64,000 nucleotides of DNA from Epinephelus fuscoguttatus (taxonomy: Eukaryota; Chordata; Actinopteri; Perciformes; Serranidae): contig NC_064755.1 in assembly GCF_011397635.1 (NCBI RefSeq), positions 17,033,282-17,097,281 on the forward strand, in the 5' to 3' direction. The position numbers and the translations under genes are program-made. Positions 30,601 through 41,220 of the stretch are shown piece after piece (position 1 is the first letter of the stretch; the number at the start of each line of letters is the position of its first letter). The notes below the pieces were generated by a model, which worked only from the letters and a program-made list of their open reading frames with translations, was not told where the DNA came from and searched no databases.

Positions 30601-33600
30601 AAATCAAACAACAAACGACAAGTAATCCATACCTATCATCACCTCTATTGATTTATTATTCTCTCCTGAGTGCTTTTACTACTGTTCTGTCTGTACTGTT
30701 TGTGTCAGGTTACCTCATGGTTGACTGGCTCTTCATTTGTTTTCATTATGTCCTGTTTTGGCTGCATCACAGCCTTTAGGTCCAGTTGTGTAGCTTTGCA
30801 TGAGTGTGGGAATGCATGTCACATTCTTACTGGTGTAATTGGTTTTGATCTTTATTGGCATCAGGTGGTTTGTACGTCAAGGACTGTCTCTCTACATTGG
30901 TTGGTCCAATGTGTATTACTATAAGAAAGAAAGGTGGTTGTTAAGCTTATCTTGTACCTGTATTAGATTCACTGTTAGTCCAAAGATCACATCAGTTAGA
31001 TTGTTTGGGCTTATTTCAACTGCTGTCTCCAGCCAAAACTAATACATATGTTACAAAATTTGTCCTTTAAGTCCAATGTAGAGTTCTGCACCACAACAGC
31101 AAATGAAGAGTTTGATTAATGTGTGTTTATTCTGTGGGGGAGAAAAATGGATCTCTGAGTCATCGTCGCTGGATAAATGTGACGTCCGTTGTTCTGTTTC
31201 CTTCCCCTTAAATTAAATAGCTGTCGTCTTTCAAAGGAATGATTAGGAATAATGTTCTCTGTGAGTGCGCGTGTCCCTGTTCCAAATTAAGGTTTGAGGC
31301 TTTAAAAGCCACTGTACCTTTTGAATTCATCACCCTTTCAGTCTCCATGGTTTCTTTTTATTCAAAATGTTTTAACGTAGAACTGGTTGTCAAAGGAAAT
31401 CTGACCAGCACACTTTTTAATGACAGTCACTGAGATTCTTTTGGTTCATTGTGTCCTGTCTGGTACATGTTGAATCATTTTAATAAACTGCTTGTTGATT
31501 CTCTTGCAGGGATTTCAGAAATACGAGGAAGATTTTGATCCATACTCCATGGTATTGTATGCCTCATCTTGTCAGCAGAAAATGAAACAGACACTTGATA
31601 GTCTGGATATACTCAACACCTTTTGATACAGATCACAATACCCCTACTTGTGGCCCTAACTATCGCCAAGAAAACAATTAACTTAAAAAGTACACAATGG
31701 TTGGATTTACTCACACACCAGATATCAATGAAATAACAATCAGCACTGCAAAAAACAACAACTTGAACTGTTCAATAAAGTATATTCACCAGTTCTCAAA
31801 TCAGTCCTGCTGTTGGTGAGCTAATGCCACCACCCAAGTACAAACATACCGGTATATGTAAGAAAGTAACTGGGGAAACATTTGTGTACTGTATGCGGGA
31901 GGAGGAATGTGCGTATACATGAATGAAGAATTTATAATACTAAACTAAACCCATCCTTCAGAACTCAATTAACTGCAGTTATTTACTCCCCTCTGTTTCA
32001 TTCTTCTTGTGTCTTTTCCTCACACACTGTCCTATGTTGCTCATCTAAGCTCCTTCTAAGCCCCAACATGTGTATGCACTAATTAGTGAATAAAGGGATT
32101 GAAAAACCAAACATCCACACAACAACAACAACAACAACAAAAGAAGCCACATAAGCAACTTTCGGTGGCTAGCTAGTGAGCTAAGTATAATAAATTAGGC
32201 TAATTCAAATGGCCTCTGTGTGAATAAGAGATATTAATAATTTGCTGAGCTTCTGTAGAGCAGCCCTCTCTTTATGGTTATGCTTATGGTTAGTAACTCA
32301 CAAAGGGTCTATAAGTCTCTTGGTTTTTGCTTAGCATTGCCACACACATATTCAGAGAGTACAAAGCCATTCTTAATGTTGGCACCTCTTTTTATTTACT
32401 TCTTCCTTTGCAACTGCAGAGTTGTTTTGTGCTTCTCCCCTCTTCACTCCTTTTTATATGTTGATAGTTCTCCGCGGACCAGATAGATGGCCGAGACGTG
32501 AGACTGCTGAGAATCAAAAAGGTAAAGACTGCGTCTCCTCCCTTCACTTCAGATAACTCACTTTATGGATGGGATGAATCTCACTTACCACTTTTAAAGT
32601 TAAAGTTGGTAACTTTTATGAAAACAACTTTTTGCCATATTTGTGCAAACTTTCACTACATCCAGTCCGTAGTATATGAGGCAGACAATCTGTGAAAAAA
32701 ATCATGTCCTTCCTCCCTGTAGTGCTTCTAATGGCATTTGCTAGAATCTACCTTGGCTTTGTAAAACAACCAATCAGAGCAGAGGACTCTCTAACACAGC
32801 TGTCAATCATGTCAATCACTGCTCGAGAACTGATTCTGTCACAGCATTGCCTATTTCTTACCTCAGATGTTTTCAGAAACATATTTTAGTGTACTATTTA
32901 GCTGTAAAATGAGAAACTTTCCTCCAGCTGGTGGGGGTGCTTGGTTTGTGCTCGACTGTGATCAACATGGCAACCAGGTCACAAACTTTCTTTTTTTTTT
33001 TTTACAGCTCAACAGTACACTAAACTATGTTTCTGAGGAGGCTCATGATCTGTTTCGGAGGCACAGATTATCCGTCTCATGTACAACTGTGGATGTAGTG
33101 ACACTTTTAGCAAATATGTGAAAACATTTTATTTTAGTAAAAGTTACCAACTGCAGATTTAAAGTGCAGTATTCTCAAACATGACTGATGGTGTTTTTGT
33201 TCATTGTTCTTCAGACTGGACAGCTTGACCTCGCTCTGGAGGGAGGTGCAGACTCTCCGTTGGGAAAGCTGGTGATATCCTCTGTGTATGAAGGTGGCGC
33301 TGCAGATAAGCACGGTCGGTTCATTTTTTATTTTCAACTAGTAACTTCAAGACAGCTCAAAATTAAATCCACAAACACTTCATTGAATGACGTTCTTGCA
33401 GCCTTTTGGAGGTATTTCCCCACTACAGCACTTCACTGTGAAGAACAACATGATTATCGTTTACTCGTTGACGCAAAGCGACGTCGAGATTCGAGTGTTT
33501 GAGTGCCTCTTCATGGAGACTATATTTATCTCTGCAGCTGGCTCAGCACTTACTCTGCGTGTGTCACCGTTGTGAATGAATATGTTCGGGCAGTGAACCG

Positions 33601-35521
33601 AATGTGATGTGCCTGTTTGTAGGTGGCATCGTGCCCGGGGATGAACTTATGGCCGTGAATGGGAAGATCCTGATCGATGCCACATTGACTGAGGGACAAA
33701 ACTCTCTGGCTCGGGCCTGGCATAGTGGAGGGGTAGGATTCAGAAGAAAATGCAATGTTATATTTCATTTTTCAAAGGAACGATGGTGTTTACCTGAGTA
33801 GCCACAGCAGCAGGGTGTTTTATTGATTGTACTTCAACTCTGTCAGCCTTGATTCATTGTTTGTGTTTGTTGTTGTCACACTCTAACTTGGAGATTCAGT
33901 CAGACTTAATATTTTCTATTGATTCAGTCAAACACAGAATGAAAATAAATGTTGTTTTTACCTTTAGGACTGGATCGATGTTGTGATCGCTATTTCCCCT
34001 CCGAAAGAATATGAAGATGAAGTGTAAGCATTCCTGATAATTATTTATCTTCTATTACAAACATGTATAATACATTGTTTTGCATCATATCTGAGGCATT
34101 TTTATGATCATTTAAGCCATTATCTAATGAAACTGGCACTGTAGTTTCAGTATGTGACAGTGTGGCTTGTGTGTCTGTGTGTGCACGTGTACGCAGCCCT
34201 AAGTCAGCATCAGTCAGTCCCACTGTGAACAGAAAGGTGTTTGAAGGCAGTGCAACACTGTACAGACACGGCTACCTACTTCAGCACTAGCCCTCCCTCT
34301 CCTCCCACCTCACCCTCGTCCTGGTAATCAACTTAGTCTTCAAACCTCCTCCTCTTCACTGCACGTCTCAGAGGGGATGTTTGGTGTGGCATTTGTTTTT
34401 GTTTGGGCCCCGGTCTTTGTTCTTGAGCACATGTGACAGTCTCCCTGTCAGTCAGACGAAACGAACAGACTCGTTTGGTATTTGTTTCCCCTCATCTTTG
34501 TCAAATTGTCAGATTTACGTATTCCCATCACAACTGGGCTATTTCCAAGAAACACTAATGTGACAGTGAATGTATACAGCGTGAACAATGTGCAGTGTGT
34601 CTATATGAAGCCTGGAGGCGATGTTTTCTATCACTGAAGCATGTGCTCCACAACGATATAGCCATGCTATTCACGTGAACACATTTCCAACGAATGCGAT
34701 CATATATCTGCCAAATCCCCACCCAGTGAGTCATATATAGGCACATATGTACATGTGTGGCCTCTGTGGTATTGTCCTGTGTCGTGAAGTCACAGCCGCT
34801 CATAAAAGCAGCCTGAGACTCCTGCCAGCCTTCAGCAGTTGTTCTGATGGATGTTGTTCCCCGGGACTGTTACATGTTCTTACATACAGAGACACTAAGT
34901 GACACCAGCTGGTACTGTAGAGAGGATTCCTCCTCTGCTACAGTAAAAGATTAATATGCTCCTCAGGGTTATTTGTAAGGTTGATGAAGTTTAAAGGTCC
35001 AGTGTATAGGATTTAGTGGCATCTGGCAGGGAGGTTGCAGAACTTCTCACATGTGTCAAGCGTGTAGGAGAACTTCGGTGGCTGATGTAAAAATGCAAAT
35101 GGCCCTATCTAGAGCTCTGGGCTATTGCAGAAACAACATGGTGGACTCTGTGAGAGAGGTTTTCAGGTGATAATGAAAACATAGTTATTAACAGTATAGC
35201 ACCTCTGCCAGTAGATGCCCCTAAATCCTACACATCGGACCCTTAAAATGCCAAAGAAGTTTTGCAGTTTCAACTCCTCAGTCAAAAAAGGGGAGTACAA
35301 GAAGCCTTGGGTTAAATTTCACATCATTTTGTGTTTCTTAACTCACCTGCATGTGTGTTGGTCTGTTGTGTTTTGAAGCAAGCACGATATCAAAACAGCT
35401 TTCATAGCAGCCCAGTGAATACAATAAAGCAGGTTGAACAGCTTTTATTTAGTGCAACTGTCTTTTATCTTACATGTTGTTGAATAATTCTTCTCTCTTA
35501 TCCTGCAGAACGTTCTTCTAG
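9611..35521 (+). CDS. ush1c: USH1C / harmonin, isoform a coding chain (complete)
   Basis: Coding exons: 9611-9646, 11688-11755, 14533-14676, 14890-15028, 17460-17568, 17691-17715, 18416-18473, 18571-18759, 18856-18915, 19384-19440, 21204-21346, 23335-23400, 23494-23642, 23815-23870, 31510-31551, 32468-32521, 33215-33314, 33623-33732, 33968-34023 and 35509-35521. The sum is 1674 nt, or 557 residues; human harmonin a has 552. Domains: N-terminal helical domain (1-85), PDZ1 (about 86-168; loop GLGL at 97-100), PDZ2 (about 213-295; loop GMGI at 224-227), charged coiled coil (about 300-385), and PDZ3 (about 460-548; QLDLALEGG). The C-terminus is EDEVTFF, matching the human ELTFF-type tail. Harmonin is a scaffold that binds cadherin-23, SANS and myosin VIIa at stereocilia tips and links protocadherins in the gut brush border. 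Loss causes Usher syndrome type 1C in humans. Confidence 0.96.
9647..11687. other. ush1c intron 1
   Basis: No exon seen. A short (GGCA)n run lies near 10491-10507. Otherwise this is unremarkable AT-rich intron. Confidence 0.5.
11786..11871. repeat. 43-bp tandem duplication in ush1c intron 2
   Basis: A unit beginning GTTTACAGTGTGTGTCCGCA starts at 11786 and again at 11829, period 43. The two copies look essentially identical, so the duplication is recent. Confidence 0.85.
12650..13875. mobile_element. Nested DNA-element debris in ush1c intron 2
   Basis: The left edge reads AAAGGGGAACT near 12655 and the right edge AGTTCCCCTC near 13866, partly inverted. Inside, GTCAAGGATCC at 13049-13059 is an exact inverse of GGATCCTTGAC at 13682-13692. 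It looks like one element inserted in another. Family and ends are uncertain. Confidence 0.4.
15029..17459. other. ush1c intron 4
   Basis: Contains a (CAGA)n microsatellite near 15330-15352 and AT-rich sequence. Part of it (15220-15440 and 15890-15960) shares phrases such as 'AAAAAAATATCACCTT', suggesting two copies of an old repeat. No exon seen. Confidence 0.4.
17744..18310. mobile_element. Inverted-repeat DNA element in ush1c intron 6
   Basis: The left end CCTGTACATACCTG and the right end (minus-strand CCTGTTTATACCTG at about 18310) are imperfect inverted repeats. They continue for about 45 bases, including TGGTGATC-like sequence on the left and GGGTGATCTGATCAC on the right. Length is about 567 bp. 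It is a non-autonomous transposon-like unit; the internal open frame shows no recognised domain. Confidence 0.55.
18979..18997. repeat. Poly-T run
   Basis: About 18 T residues in ush1c intron 9, between small exons. Confidence 0.6.
19441..21203. other. ush1c intron 10
   Basis: No exon seen. About 21008-21150 begins 'CAATGATTCTTAGG' and ends 'TTTGAGGACCCCTG', resembling a degenerate hAT-type terminal inverted repeat pair. The rest is unremarkable. Confidence 0.35.
21450..22960. repeat. Retroposon-type debris in ush1c intron 11
   Basis: At 21460-21570 a 'TTATTTATCCCTGAGGGGC' signature typical of a fish retroposon end appears. 22735-22900 has a second unit with 'GACCATCTTCATCAGAG', also a style common to dispersed fish repeats. 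AT-rich low-complexity sequence lies between. Confidence 0.4.
23815..23870 (+). CDS. ush1c: Harmonin-a specific linker exon
   Basis: 56 nt, entering in phase 1 and leaving in phase 0, encoding an acidic stretch ([18 protein letters not shown]). It sits where the human short isoform has its acidic GGTEEQGEQ linker. It is expected to splice directly to 31510, skipping every exon in between. Confidence 0.8.
24310..30621 (+). CDS. ush1c: Harmonin-b specific exon block (second coiled coil and PST region)
   Basis: Six exons join in frame: 24310-24359 ([17 protein letters not shown]), 24631-24795 (lysine-rich then coiled coil), 25007-25123 ([20 protein letters not shown]), 26444-27127 (proline/serine/threonine-rich, 228 codons), 27964-28092 and 30556-30621 (PPEMLKRMV...). 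They match the order and sequence of the human long isoform: [18 protein letters not shown], the proline-rich block, then MLKRMV. Inserted between exon 23494-23642 and 31510, they give about 942 residues; human b is about 899. In mammals this region bundles actin and is inner-ear enriched. The long exon includes about 21 consecutive prolines (26885-26947) and a run of five histidines. The 27127 donor (AAG|GTTAGA) is weak, so its 3' edge is the least certain. Confidence 0.88.
25440..25935. repeat. Dispersed fish repeat in ush1c intron
   Basis: Reads 'AAGTGCCTTTCAAATCACCCAAGGACACTTTACAA' in style, followed by 'ACCAAAAGCTCTGTCATCC' and 'GGCAGGTGCAGGTGTGATGTG'. I recognise this as a repeat type widespread in teleosts but cannot assign a family. 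Confidence 0.5.
26885..26947 (+). repeat. ush1c: Polyproline-coding CCN repeat in harmonin-b exon
   Basis: An uninterrupted run of CCT/CCG/CCA/CCC codons gives about 21 prolines in the ush1c reading frame. It is a coding microsatellite likely to vary in length. Long open frames on the other strand and frames here are shadows of the base bias. Confidence 0.85.
28093..30555. other. ush1c intron between b-form exons
   Basis: No exon recognised. It holds the hAT-like element at 29394-29734 and a short repeat tail near 29975-30060. Confidence 0.45.
29394..29734. mobile_element. hAT-type non-autonomous element with target duplication
   Basis: Starts CAGTGATTCCCAA and ends with the inverse, TTGGGAACCACTG. 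It is flanked by TATTAAGT (29386-29393) and TATTAACT (29735-29742), 8-bp copies differing at one base. Eight-base target duplications with CAGTG ends are the hAT hallmark. 341 bp, no transposase frame. Confidence 0.8.
32598..33162. mobile_element. Inverted-repeat element, copy 1 (ush1c intron)
   Basis: AGTTGGTAACTTTTA at 32604-32618 is exactly inverted at 33138-33152 (TAAAAGTTACCAACT). The interior phrase 'ATCTGTGAAA...TAGTGCTTCTAATGG' recurs in the 58853-59456 element. No transposase frame. Confidence 0.7.
34024..35508. other. ush1c last intron
   Basis: A 1485-bp intron separating the penultimate exon from the 13-nt final coding segment. It contains the TTAA-flanked element at 34995-35242. 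Nothing else recognised. Confidence 0.5.
34995..35242. mobile_element. TTAA-flanked miniature element (MITE)
   Basis: 248 bp flanked by TTAA (34991-34994 and 35243-35246). The left end AGGTCCAGTGTATAGGATTTAG matches the inverse of the right end at 18 of 22 bases. The TTAA target fits piggyBac or Kolobok-type mobilisation. Confidence 0.75.
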
Positions 35522-35900
35522 TCTCATCAACAGCCTGCCAAGAAAACCACACTCATTAAAAAGAAGATTTTCATTGCTGATGATGCCTTCAAGATTCACA
35601 CTGAAGCTGGTCTTTTGTTTTTACTCAAGGCTCTTTGACAATTCAGCCTTGTCTCATGTATCAAGATATTGACGCCATCCATACAGCCAGTGCACATCCT
35701 CATTGTCTTGTCTTGTTAAAGGATGATCCAGTCAATATTGGGTTGTCCTCAGTAATCTTCTTCACCTCTATCAAGACTGTACATGGTTAGACTCATTTAG
35801 CTTCGCACCACTAGATTCACCATGCTAATTGTACCCTTCAGACGTGTGTCTCATCTGTCAGTGTAACAATAAAGGGTGAGGTGAAACAGGCAAGCTGTAA
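35522..35900 (+). other. ush1c: ush1c 3' UTR
   Basis: Follows the TAG at 35519-35521 with no further open frame. It ends near the AATAAA at 35868-35873. Confidence 0.7.
35868..35873 (+). terminator. ush1c: ush1c polyadenylation signal
   Basis: Canonical AATAAA about 350 bases after the ush1c stop codon, followed by a G/T-containing stretch. Confidence 0.7.
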
Positions 35901-36593
35901 TCACAGCATCTCTTTAATCTGCCTTTTGTCAAAGCCCAATAACGGACTGCTCACACCCACAGAATTGACTTTTTGTTGTGCATACAGATTTCCTACACCC
36001 TCGTGCTTTGCTTTTTTCCAGCATTACATTACCAGGCTGGTGTTATGGTGGCAAATATAAAGTCTAGTTAATGATTTTCATTGGGCAAACAGCGAACACT
36101 GTCAGCACGAAGTGGTATTTTAAGGAAGAAGAGAGAGAAGAAGTTTTTTTTCTATAGCAGTTTACAAAGCAAAATATGAATTATACATTATGATAAGTAA
36201 TTTCTCCTGCTGTTCAATTTTTTCACAATTTATGACCTCTGTAGAACATTTTGGGAGAGATTAACTGTACATATAAGCACCATACTGTATGTCGGGGAGA
36301 CTTGAGGAGGGATTGAAATAAATAGAATAGCAGTCAATGAGTGTTGCTTGACTAAACATTATAGGGTCATTTGTACGATACCTCCACAAAATTAGGTCGT
36401 AAAAGTATTACATATTTCACCCACTTCGCCCAGAATTTAATGAACACATTTTTCTGAAGATAAAGAGAAAAAGTAATCTTTTCCATAACATAAATATCAT
36501 ATACAATGTCTGTCCACTCCCCTATTGTGGGGGTTCAGGATGCAACCAGCACCTTGTGAGGGCTTCCTTGCAAGCAGATATCAAAATACCAAA

Positions 36594-37606
36594 TATACAC
36601 CGATCAGCCAAAACTTTAAAACCACTGACAGGTGAAGTGAATCCTCACACCCTGAGGAAAGCTTTTGTGCCGAAACGCGTGAGCTGTAACCCACTTTCAT
36701 CATGTTTTAACTTTTTCTAAATGAAATAGCCATTTTTTGAATTAAGGTTTTCTATAAATTTAAAGAAGAGTGCCTTAGATTTCCCTTTTTTGTGAAGTGG
36801 ATAACTTTGATTATTTTGTTCCAATGCATTGTTCGGCTGGGAAACCTTTGGTTCTGGCATTCATGTGGATACCACCTGACATGTTCCACCTACTCAAACA
36901 CTGTTGCAGACTAAGTACCCCCCCTCATGGCAACAGTACTCCCCAATGGCAGTGGCCCCCCAGCAGAGAAAATCAGCATGCCACACTACAAAAACTGTTC
37001 AGAAATGGCGTGTGGAGTGTGACAAAAAGCTCAAGGTGTCGACCTGGCTTCTACATTTCCCAGGTCCCAATCTGCTCAAGGATTCTTGTGATGTGCCAGT
37101 ACCCCAAATGTACTCCTAATCCAAGGTGGGGCCTCCTTGGATCAGACTTGGCTCTGACCTGCTGAGGCATTGACACTGGATCTCTGGGAATGTCCTGCGG
37201 TATCTGGCACCAGTCTGTTGGCAGCAGATCCATTTAGTCGAGTGGGTTGTGAGGTGGGTTAATGACACGTGCGACAGATGCTCATTCAGATTGGGATCTG
37301 GGGAATTTGGAGGCCAGATTGACACTTTGAGGTCTTTGTCACATTCTTTGGGCCATTCCTGAGCGATGTTTGCAATGTAGCATGGTGCATTATCCTGCTG
37401 GGGGGCCACTACCATTGGGGAGTACTGTTGGCAAGTGGGGGGGGTACTTAGTCTGCAACAGTGTTTGAGTGGGTGGAACATATCAGGTGGTATCCACATG
37501 AGTACCAGAACCAAAGAGATCTCAGCAGAACAATGCATTGGAGCAAAATAATCAAAGTTAGTCACTTCACCTGTCACTGGTTTTAATGTTTTGGCGGATT
37601 GGTGTA
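36594..37606. mobile_element. Folded-back Tc1-derived element
   Basis: Outer ends are inverted: CACCGATCAGCCAAAACTTTAAAACCACTGACAGGTGAAGTGA (left, about 36599) against the matching right end at about 37564-37606. Inside, 36797-37100 and the minus strand of 37565-37260 are two diverged copies of the same 300-bp segment facing each other. The minus strand of 37116-37420 still shows Tc1/mariner DDE remnants (QQDNAPC, WPPNSPDPN, WCQIP). A foreign-looking 150-bp piece with 'GTGCCGAAACGCGTGAG' at 36643-36795 interrupts the left arm. It cannot encode an active enzyme. Confidence 0.75.
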
Positions 37607-37609
37607 TGT

Positions 37610-38290
37610 TTGCCATCCTAAAAATCCTAGAAATAATGAGGAAAATTCCATAAGATTTGTTTTCTACCATGTAGACAAATAAATTTAGGACAAGTCATGA
37701 CTTAATATCCGTCCACATTTTCATAAAAGTTATATGGATTTTCCTTTCTTTGTGTTATTGTTTTAAAGGTGGATAACCAATACTCTACCCATTTACAAGG
37801 TGCTGTAGGTAAGCTACTCTTCCCTGCATCACCTCCTGCATTGCGTTGTTTTCACCAGCTCTGCATCGATTTACTTCGAGCCTGGGGAGCCATACAGTTT
37901 TGTAATTAAATGTCCACAGGGGGCAGACGTGCTCCTTCTTGAATACTAAGCCTCTCACAGGATGAGGGAGTCCCAACTGTGTTTATAATTCTGCTTTTAA
38001 GGAACCTGACTGTCATTAAATCGACTTCAATCAAGTTTATATTCACATCTTAGGAGTTAATTGTCATTAATGTGAATTTTAGGCCATAAAAAAAAATCAG
38101 AAAAGCCGAAAAAACCCATCATACATTGTTACATGTGTGCAGCCTCGCTGTGCAGCATCCTATTTCATTGTTATATAACCCGTGCAGTCATCCGCTCCCA
38201 CTACATGATGACATACGTGACTGCTACGAGCGCTGTATCGACCGCTGTGGTTGTGGTATGTCTGGTTGAGCGACCCCCACCCCCCCACCC
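37610..38290. other. Spacer
   Basis: Nothing recognised: AT-rich sequence with scattered A runs. Confidence 0.4.
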
Positions 38291-38660
38291 TCCTGCTGCT
38301 GTAACCCGCCGATGGTCGGTTCATGACTGAGCCCAAAGGTGGCCTCGGGTGGAAGATCTGACCTCCTCTTGTTCTTCTTCCTCCTCCTCGGTACCCGGGT
38401 TCAGGACCGTGGACAGCTCCCTGCCTCCACCCTTAAACCGCCGCCCGCGTGTGTTTCAGATGGTCAAACAAAAAGTGGGACAGCAAGAAGTCGGCTGCAC
38501 TCCGAGCACATGAGAGACTGCAGTTTGGGAGATTTTACCTCTTTGTTTTTTTTTTTTTACACCCAAGCGACGGATGTGACAGTGTTGAAGAGGGTTGGAG
38601 AGTGTTTCTGGAGTCGGGGAAACGCTGCTGAAACACAATGATCTCTCGATATAAACCGGT
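38290..38660 (+). promoter_or_regulatory. CpG-rich candidate promoter and leader exon upstream of abcc8
   Basis: A stretch noticeably richer in CpG and GC than its surroundings, ending in a good donor (ATAAACCG|GTAAGAGC, exon edge about 38660). There is no convincing protein. It may be a noncoding first exon spliced to the abcc8 leader about 3 kb downstream, or an unrelated lncRNA start. Confidence 0.4.
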
Positions 38661-39199
38661 AAGAGCTGCTGGTTGTCACCTGGTCACACACACTGATCGA
38701 TACTCTCACTTTGTTAACATTGCATACACACAGCATGGCATTACTTGTGGGGCATTTCTCAATTACACCTACATGTCATAGGCCTATTTGAATATCCACT
38801 AGGGACATAAATGTTTTCATTTGCATACATAATTGTGCAGACTTGAGTTGGCTGCAGATGAAAGGCCTGTCTAATGATGTTACAAGTCATTTTGGATCAC
38901 GCTTATTAAGGAACCCTTGTGTGTGTGTGTGTGTGTGCCAGTGTGCTACATCCCTGGGATTCATTTCTAGGGGCGAGTTATGGGAGAGTGTGAAATACTG
39001 GATGTGTTGGATTCACGGCTGTGCTGTTGCATCGTGGTCACACATTCACACAGCCAGATGGAGCACATTTTGTAAAAGCTGAGTTGCAGCACTGGTACCT
39101 CCTTTCTTTACATAGATCGATGCATGATTTAACATCCACCTCTTGTCCTCACTTGTACTCCCACAGACAAAATTATAACCACACTGACACACTCTCTCT

Positions 39200-39232
<33 letters not shown>

Positions 39233-41160
39233 TCAGCCCTGTTATATTGGCATCTGTCTGTATCTGTGCTTCTGTAACCCATATATGATGTCACCACCTA
39301 ACAATGGCAGAGCCTCTATTTGTAGCTGACTTTTAATGATTTTAGGAATGCATTTCTCTTGATCGTAGCTGTAAGCCCTCCAGCTCTACTAACCCTTTTC
39401 CTCTCTGAGTGCCTCTGAGAGTGGCTGCAGCTCCTCTACCTCTTCTCTTTCTTTCTCCACACACTGAAGCTTCCACTCCCCCCCTCAGGCAATCCAGTGA
39501 TGGACAGCACTCATCTCATATGTAGGGCACCACAGAACCAATAGCTCGGCCAGTTTTCCCAGCTGAAAAAAAAAAAAAGATAATAATACAGACACAGGGC
39601 ATTGCAATCGAGTCTGATAATCTCTAATTGAGGAATTGGTGTTGGCAGTATATTGCAAGCTGAAATCTATTCCCACTGAATTGGTGAAACCCCTGCTGAC
39701 GTGACATCTGGTTAGTCTGTGCTTTGCTGTGCCACATATTTCAATTGTCTGTGGACATACCCCTCTCCTTGGCTTGATTTGTTTAAAACCCCTATGTGTT
39801 GCCAAGTTATTTACTGTCAGCTGGTATGAGTACGGTCCTCCGAGTAAGATGATAATTAATGTGGGACAGGAAGTGAGAGGATGTGGCTTCAGTTGGGTGT
39901 TAAAATGAAACTACTCAACTAGAATTTCTTCACTTTCAGCTACGTCTGGTGCCTCTTTTCTATACATTTTATTGCTTCAAGCCTTACAACAGCCTCCTGA
40001 AAGATAACAAATTGGTGTTTGTTTGTTTTTTAATACTCCTTTAAGCCTACACGAGAAATCTGGACATAGCTATGTGCTTGCAGTGAGAAGCCTGTTGTTG
40101 CCGCAGGTTTGCAAACGCCACTGAGGATAGGAGTTTGCAAAGACATATGGCAGCATTTACACAAACAATCCAACATTTTAATTAACATGTAGCATGGTTT
40201 TCCTCACACAGAGATAATTTTAGACTGCCACCGTTGCTGCAAGTCAATTAAAACTTTTAATTCTGCCTGGATTAAATACAAAGCGATCACCACGTGCATT
40301 TATGTTTTGATTTATCTCTTTATTGCTACTAGAATAACACTGTAATGTAATTATAAAAGCACCTCCAGACATTTTAAGGAAATAATGCATTAGACATACT
40401 ACATAACATTATAATATAACAATATGCCAATAGCTATGACAGCACTTTGTCTCTCAGGGATGTCGTTTAATGGACGACAATGTCTAATGCAGATTGCAGT
40501 CAGACAGACATTTAAATGGGGATAAAACTGAATGTCATTGGATCTCAGTTTAGTTTATGCTATTTCCAGCACAGCACCACATTTTGACAACAACTTAAGC
40601 ACGGTTGAGTGCATTATCTGTTACTTGAACGCACCCCGGCTCACATATTTGTGTGTAAGCACCCATGTAAACTGCTCATTACATTTACAGTAAGCTTATC
40701 TCCTTGTTGTTGTTATGTGAAGGTCACAGTAGAGTGGATTATATTAACCATACATCATTTTAACCAGGAGGAAAAGGCCATGAGTCTGTCCCTGTTGATA
40801 CATGGATTATCAGAAATCTGCTCCCATGTGCCTCTTCGCTGATCCCTCTGAGCAAGTCAGCTGCCACTGGCTGCAGCGGGACCTTTCCCGCAGGACCTGA
40901 ACGCACAATGAATCCATCCCAGGAATTCATTAATATTTTACATCCCTTTTTCTTTCTTATCGGGGCAGCCTACTTATTCAGTCACTGCTGCGCTCTTTCT
41001 TGTTTAGAAGTCTTGTAGTTATAATATGAGCTGAAGTGGTAAATGACTGAGGGGAAGAGTTATGTAATTCCTGCAAACGTGGTGTTGGGATTAAGATTAG
41101 CATGCTTGCTCATGCTACACACGTACCTTTGTAGCCTCCAACGTTTGCACACTTCTCTCA
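38661..41160. other. Spacer or 5' intron before abcc8
   Basis: No coding exon seen. It contains a (GT)n run near 38921-38938, a compound CT/CA/GA microsatellite at about 39187-39232 and an A run at 39565-39579. Confidence 0.45.
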
Positions 41161-41170
41161 GCAGCTGTAC

Positions 41171-41172
<2 letters not shown>

Positions 41173-41216
<44 letters not shown>
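41173..41216. repeat. (CT)n microsatellite
   Basis: About 22 uninterrupted CT units upstream of the abcc8 leader. Pyrimidine-rich and potentially triplex-forming. Confidence 0.9.

Positions 41217-41220
<4 letters not shown>

Noticed and set aside
37116-37670. 184-codon minus-strand frame with transposase-like motifs
   Set aside because: It is a fragment inside a folded-back element, lacking most of the enzyme and with altered motif residues (NPDPN in place of the usual SPDLN). Treated as a relic, not a gene.
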